Notes under the pieces: generated by a model
What the model saw: the letters and a program-made list of their open reading frames with translations, nothing else
Database searches by the model: none
Told to the model about the DNA's origin: nothing
Shown: positions 5,879 through 7,501 of the stretch, one piece after another
Layout of the letters: the number at the start of each line of letters is the position of its first letter
Numbering within the stretch: the first letter of the stretch is position 1
Assembly: GCA_019912905.1 (NCBI GenBank)
Contig: JAIOHO010000617.1
Location: 1 to 7,501 of the forward strand
From: Anaerolineae bacterium
Lineage (GTDB): Bacteria; Chloroflexota; Anaerolineae; Aggregatilineales; Phototrophicaceae
DNA: 7,501 nt
Direction: 5' to 3'
Translations under genes and position numbers: made by a program

Positions 5879-6760
5879 TTACTCCAGCGCAACTTCGGCC
5901 AGCACCGGATAATGATCGCTGGGATACAGCGGCGGCTCGGCATCCGTAAGAATATCACAGGACCGCGCCTGCCAGCGCTGCGCCCCATCGAGCAGCAGAA
6001 TCCAGTCGATACGATAGCCCAGCGGTGGGAAAGTCTGCCCCAGGAAATGATGGTAGGTGTTGATCGGCGGCGCGTCACGATGGCCGGTCTCATCGAAGGC
6101 ATCCCGGAATCCCTGCTGCCGGAGCAAAGCATGCACCACGCCCGCCGGGGGAATACTGCCGCGTGCAGCCCAGGCGCGCAGATCGTCGGGCAGGTCCTCC
6201 AGGGTCACCGCCACCGCATCCCGCGCCCGTGCGTTGAAGTCGGCAGTCAGCAGGGCGGGCACATCCCCGCGCCAGTCGGCCAACTGCTGAGCGATGACAC
6301 CCACGCTCTGCTGCCGCGCATCTTCGGCATCGTGCGGGAAGTGCGAGTTCAGGTGCAAAAAGCCCTGCCCGCTGTCCCGGTCGCGCAGCCGGACCCAGTT
6401 GACGCCGCGCACCTCCGATGTGCCCCAGTCACGCGAATAGACTTCCGGCGTGCGGCTGAGGAAAAAGCTGCCCTGTGCCAGCAGCTCGAAGCGGGCCGGA
6501 TTCCAGTAGATGGCGTTGAAATAGCCATGCCCGGTGCTGTTCTCGCGGGCAGTTTCCGGTCCCAGCGCGTAGGCATACTCCGTCAGCTCCTGCCGATAGG
6601 TCTCCAGGTTGCGGGTCTGCACTTCCTGAAAGCCGATCAGGTCCGGTGCGCAGCGGCGGATCAACGCCAGATTGAGCGGCACGCGGTAGGCCCAATCGTT
6701 CGCGCCGTCGTGGAAAAACGCGCCTTTGATGTTAAAGGTCATCATCTTAAATGAAGTCAT
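5879..6760 (-). CDS. Endonuclease/exonuclease/phosphatase (EEP) family metal-dependent hydrolase
   Basis: A 293-residue member of the DNase I/exonuclease III-like superfamily, which cleaves phosphodiester or phosphomonoester bonds with a divalent metal. The catalytic set is visible: Asn10 in TFNIKG, Glu46 in GFQEV, Asn138/His140 in HLNSHF, Asp174/Asn176 in TADFNA, Asp252 in YRIDWIL, and Asp282-His283 in PSDHYPV. The order and spacing match the family. No signal peptide or membrane helix is seen, so it is probably cytoplasmic. The substrate is unknown; members act on nucleic acids, phosphoinositides and other phosphoesters. The ATG at 6758-6760 overlaps the Nudix stop as ATGA, and AAGGA (6769-6773) lies eight bases upstream, so translation is coupled to the Nudix gene. 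Two in-frame ATG codons at positions 6 and 7 are less likely starts. Confidence 0.9.
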   Translation of the reverse strand: MTSFKMMTFNIKGAFFHDGANDWAYRVPLNLALIRRCAPDLIGFQEVQTRNLETYRQELTEYAYALGPETARENSTGHGYFNAIYWNPARFELLAQGSFFLSRTPEVYSRDWGTSEVRGVNWVRLRDRDSGQGFLHLNSHFPHDAEDARQQSVGVIAQQLADWRGDVPALLTADFNARARDAVAVTLEDLPDDLRAWAARGSIPPAGVVHALLRQQGFRDAFDETGHRDAPPINTYHHFLGQTFPPLGYRIDWILLLDGAQRWQARSCDILTDAEPPLYPSDHYPVLAEVALE

Positions 6761-7233
6761 TCAAGGTGTCCTTCGACCAGCTCACACAGCGCGGCGGCGA
6801 TCTCGTTGAGGTGACCCTCGACCGGACTCTGCCGATCCCACCACAGCATTTGCGCCGCCTCGTCATTCGGTTGAAAAGGGAGCAGCGACTCGATCTGGCT
6901 GGTATACACCGCGCCCAGTTCAAGCCGGTTCCCTCGCTGGATGTGGAGCAGCAGCAGCCCGATACAACGCAGCGCGGCGGCACGCTGGCCGGATTCCTCC
7001 GCCAATTCGCGCCGCGCCGCATCCGATGGCGCTTCCCCCGGTTCGATCGACCCGGCAGGCAACTCCCATTCTTTGCGCCAGGGGTTGTAGACCAGCAGCA
7101 CCCGGCCCTCACGCTTTGCGACCACGACCGAAAACTCCAGCTTCAGATGCGCCAGGTCGTCCGGCACGACGGCTTCCACGCCGGGGCGAAACTCGACCAG
7201 CAAGTCGCCATCACGAGATCGTATCGCGCACAT
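6757..7233 (-). CDS. Nudix hydrolase
   Basis: Hydrolyses a nucleoside diphosphate linked to another group, releasing a monophosphate. It has 158 residues. The Nudix box (61-83) is GSIEPGEAPSDAARRELAEE plus SGQ: Gly61, Glu67, Arg75-Glu76-Leu77, Glu79-Glu80 and Gly82 match the G-x5-E-x7-R-E-U-x-E-E-x-G-U consensus. The last hydrophobic position is Gln83, a mild deviation. The strand before it (FSVVVAKREGRVLLVYN) and the WELPAG approach are typical. Substrates range over 8-oxo-dGTP, ADP-ribose, NADH and nucleotide sugars, and cannot be chosen here. The ATG at 7231-7233 is preferred because AGGGGG (7239-7244) lies five bases upstream. An upstream TTG would lie across the candidate -10 box at 7261-7266. 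First gene of the probable Nudix-EEP-MFS unit. Confidence 0.92.
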   Translation of the reverse strand: MCAIRSRDGDLLVEFRPGVEAVVPDDLAHLKLEFSVVVAKREGRVLLVYNPWRKEWELPAGSIEPGEAPSDAARRELAEESGQRAAALRCIGLLLLHIQRGNRLELGAVYTSQIESLLPFQPNDEAAQMLWWDRQSPVEGHLNEIAAALCELVEGHLE

Positions 7234-7260
7234 GCGCGCCCCCTTTCCATCGCAGGCCAG

Positions 7261-7289
7261 AGTATACAAAGCTCTGTGGGAACCACCAA
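7261..7289 (-). promoter_or_regulatory. Candidate promoter of the Nudix-EEP-MFS unit
   Basis: Minus strand: TTGGTG (7284-7289), a 17-base spacer and TATACT (7261-7266). Predicted start is about 7254, giving a leader of some 20 bases with the AGGGGG ribosome site. The -10 box is a good match; the -35 keeps only the TTG. It lies back to back with the rightward promoter, and the two -35 regions cross. Confidence 0.55.
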
Positions 7290-7296
7290 AGACCGC

Positions 7297-7302
7297 TATA
7301 AT
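7297..7302 (+). promoter_or_regulatory. -10 box of the rightward isomerase-like gene
   Basis: A perfect TATAAT at 7297-7302. Transcription would start near 7308-7309, about 30 bases before the ATG at 7338. The -35 region at 17-base spacing (CTGTGG, 7274-7279) is poor, so an activator may be needed. It is divergent from the Nudix promoter. Confidence 0.6.
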
Positions 7303-7304
7303 CG

Positions 7305-7319
7305 GGACAGCGTTTGTCC
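7305..7319. promoter_or_regulatory. Inverted repeat at the rightward start site, possible operator
   Basis: GGACA-GCGTT-TGTCC is a perfect 5-bp inverted repeat centred at 7312, just past the TATAAT box and over the predicted start site. That is where a repressor would block initiation. A shorter repeat, GTGG-GAA-CCAC (7276-7286), lies in the shared -35 region. Both are short enough to occur by chance. Confidence 0.35.
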
Positions 7320-7337
7320 ACCACGAACGGAGCGCTT

Positions 7338-7501
7338 ATGAACGTCACCGCGATTGGCGTCAGTCTCGGGTCGAGCAGCGGCCACCTGGCACATCTGAAT
7401 CTGGCCCTGAAGTATGCCCAGGAATGCGGCTTTTCCCTGGTCGAGTTGGGCATTTCGACCCTGAACCTGATCATCAACGGCCAGTTGATTCCCGAATTGA
7501 G
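7338..7501 (+). CDS. Probable sugar-phosphate isomerase/epimerase, N-terminal part (3' end outside window)
   Basis: The ATG at 7338-7340 opens a frame that runs off the window edge after 54 codons. GGAG at 7329-7332 lies five bases upstream. The visible protein starts with a short beta-strand (VTAIGVSLGSSS), then a helix (HLNLALKYAQECG), then a second strand reading FSLVELGIS. This is the first beta-alpha-beta unit expected of a xylose-isomerase-like TIM barrel (AP endonuclease 2 / sugar-phosphate isomerase-epimerase superfamily), where a Glu after the second strand ('G-F-x-x-V-E-L') is typical. Enzymes of this type interconvert sugars or inositols, or act as dehydratases. The substrate and metal ligands lie beyond the window, so the call rests on a short N-terminal pattern. 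Transcription diverges from the Nudix unit. Confidence 0.6.
   Translation, partial: MNVTAIGVSLGSSSGHLAHLNLALKYAQECGFSLVELGISTLNLIINGQLIPEL

Noticed and set aside
5912..6754. 280-codon + strand ORF antisense to the EEP gene
   Set aside because: No recognisable motif, while the opposite strand carries a complete EEP catalytic set in order.
7234..7269. TTG start 12 codons upstream for the Nudix protein
   Set aside because: The TTG would lie across the candidate TATACT -10 box, and the ATG at 7231-7233 has a good ribosome site.
6751..7341. 196-codon + strand ORF antisense to the Nudix gene
   Set aside because: It would run through the divergent promoters and into the start of the rightward gene. 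The opposite strand has a full Nudix box.

Overview
The window is GC-rich bacterial DNA with dense genes, short leaders and frequent start/stop overlaps. It carries a housekeeping translation and nucleotide block (rpsB, tsf, pyrH) beside accessory metabolic genes. The short EF-Ts (212 residues), the uS2 with a long acidic tail, the DUF4037 gene and a tandem FxLYD-like protein would fit a Chloroflexota (Anaerolineae-type) genome. That assignment is an inference from gene character; no rRNA or other marker here decides it.

Layout, left to right. At 2-562 (+) is the 3' part of a gene for a protein with two FxLYD-like beta-sandwich repeats. Its last 15 bases overlap the end of pyrH (548-1273, -), which encodes UMP kinase. 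A 140-base spacer holds a perfect 10-bp tandem repeat and then the intrinsic terminator of tsf (1494-2132, -). tsf lies three bases behind rpsB (2136-3002, -). The rpsB leader (3003-3132) contains several possible RNA structures and starts at a good extended -10 promoter. Upstream lies a DUF4037 gene (3262-4365, -) with its own candidate promoter and a near-ideal ribosome binding site. Then come an MFS exporter (4473-5795, -), an endonuclease/exonuclease/phosphatase-family protein (5879-6760, -) and a Nudix hydrolase (6757-7233, -). The last two overlap as ATGA. A divergent promoter region (about 7254-7337) separates this run from a + strand gene, cut by the window edge, that looks like a sugar-phosphate isomerase/epimerase.

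Probable transcription units, all inferred: (i) Nudix-EEP-MFS from about 7254; (ii) DUF4037 from about 4384; (iii) rpsB-tsf from about 3132, ended by the terminator at 1412-1443; (iv) pyrH, which needs its own promoter or terminator read-through; (v) the isomerase-like gene rightward from about 7308. rpsB-tsf-pyrH is the classic bacterial order. The usual fourth member, frr, is not next to pyrH here.

I see no mobile element, CRISPR array, tRNA or rRNA, and no clear new multi-gene system. The points most worth a second look are the rpsB leader, the direct repeat before pyrH, and the crowded divergent promoter region.
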